Assembly: GCA_030611945.1 (NCBI GenBank)
Contig: JAUWOV010000050.1
Location: forward strand, 1-13,629
Direction: 5' to 3'
Length of the DNA stretch: 13,629 bases
DNA from: a bacterium
GTDB taxonomy: Bacteria > JAHJDO01
Of the stretch, positions 13,586 through 13,629 are shown piece by piece; positions within the stretch are counted from its first letter, which is position 1, and each line of letters starts with the position of its first letter. A program made the position numbers and the translations under genes. The notes under the pieces were generated by a model. That model was not told the DNA's origin. It worked only from the letters and a program-made list of their open reading frames with translations, and did not search any database.

Positions 13586-13629
13586 GTATCTACGGGAATA
13601 TTTAAGGAGATAAAGAAAGAAGCATCATG

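Noticed and set aside
13604-13629. A plus-strand gene starting at the final ATG (13627)
   Set aside because: The AAGGAG at 13604-13609 is 17 bases away, too far, and no coding sequence is visible.
1-13629. CRISPR array, rRNA, tRNA or integrase
   Set aside because: No regular spacer-repeat pattern, no tRNA-like T-loop/acceptor combination and no recombinase motifs were seen.

Overview
The window is A+T-rich bacterial DNA with two housekeeping gene runs on the minus strand and a toxin-antitoxin pair on the plus strand. No rRNA, tRNA or phage genes are visible. Core genes joined by 1-4 bp stop/start overlaps, a Bat (aerotolerance) cluster and a pseudopilin-like gene remnant fit an uncultured Gram-negative lineage. 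Omnitrophota or another PVC-related group is my best guess, but this is inferred from gene order and style, not from a phylogenetic marker.

Right part (13629 to 7233, read leftwards): ftsH, an MNT-type nucleotidyltransferase, a membrane-anchored PH-like protein, a non-coding and decayed stretch, then folP, cdaA, cdaR/ybbR and pdxJ. This combines the ftsH-folP pairing of Proteobacteria with the cdaA-cdaR pairing of Firmicutes. The glmM gene that follows both arrangements is absent here, and pdxJ stands in that place. The folP-cdaA-cdaR junctions are overlapping stop/start pairs, so dihydropteroate, c-di-AMP and pyridoxine 5'-phosphate synthesis are probably co-transcribed. ftsH and folP are separated by about 1.5 kb of accessory genes and repeat debris. 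Two copies of one 65-bp repeat, in the same orientation, bracket the block (7153-7217 and 13492-13585); the right copy carries a perfect 32-bp palindrome that the left copy lacks.

Middle part (7103 to 3563): an orphan 46-codon ORF, then batC-batD-batE, which encode periplasm-facing TPR and BatD proteins. batC has an in-frame TAA at codon 82, and a 7-bp repeat array encodes its signal peptide core. The vWA partners batA and batB are not present.

Left part (3466 to 926): a tight three-gene unit of a CPA2-type cation:proton antiporter, a small PII-like protein and an AEC-family permease. The PII-like protein is a plausible regulator of one or both transporters. Converging on it from the left is a Phd/PIN-type toxin-antitoxin operon (220-904) with a strong promoter and an inverted-repeat operator.

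The observations most worth following are the heptanucleotide arrays at two gene starts, the repeat pair with the inserted or deleted palindrome, the batC nonsense codon, the PII-like/transporter unit and the interrupted ftsH-folP junction.
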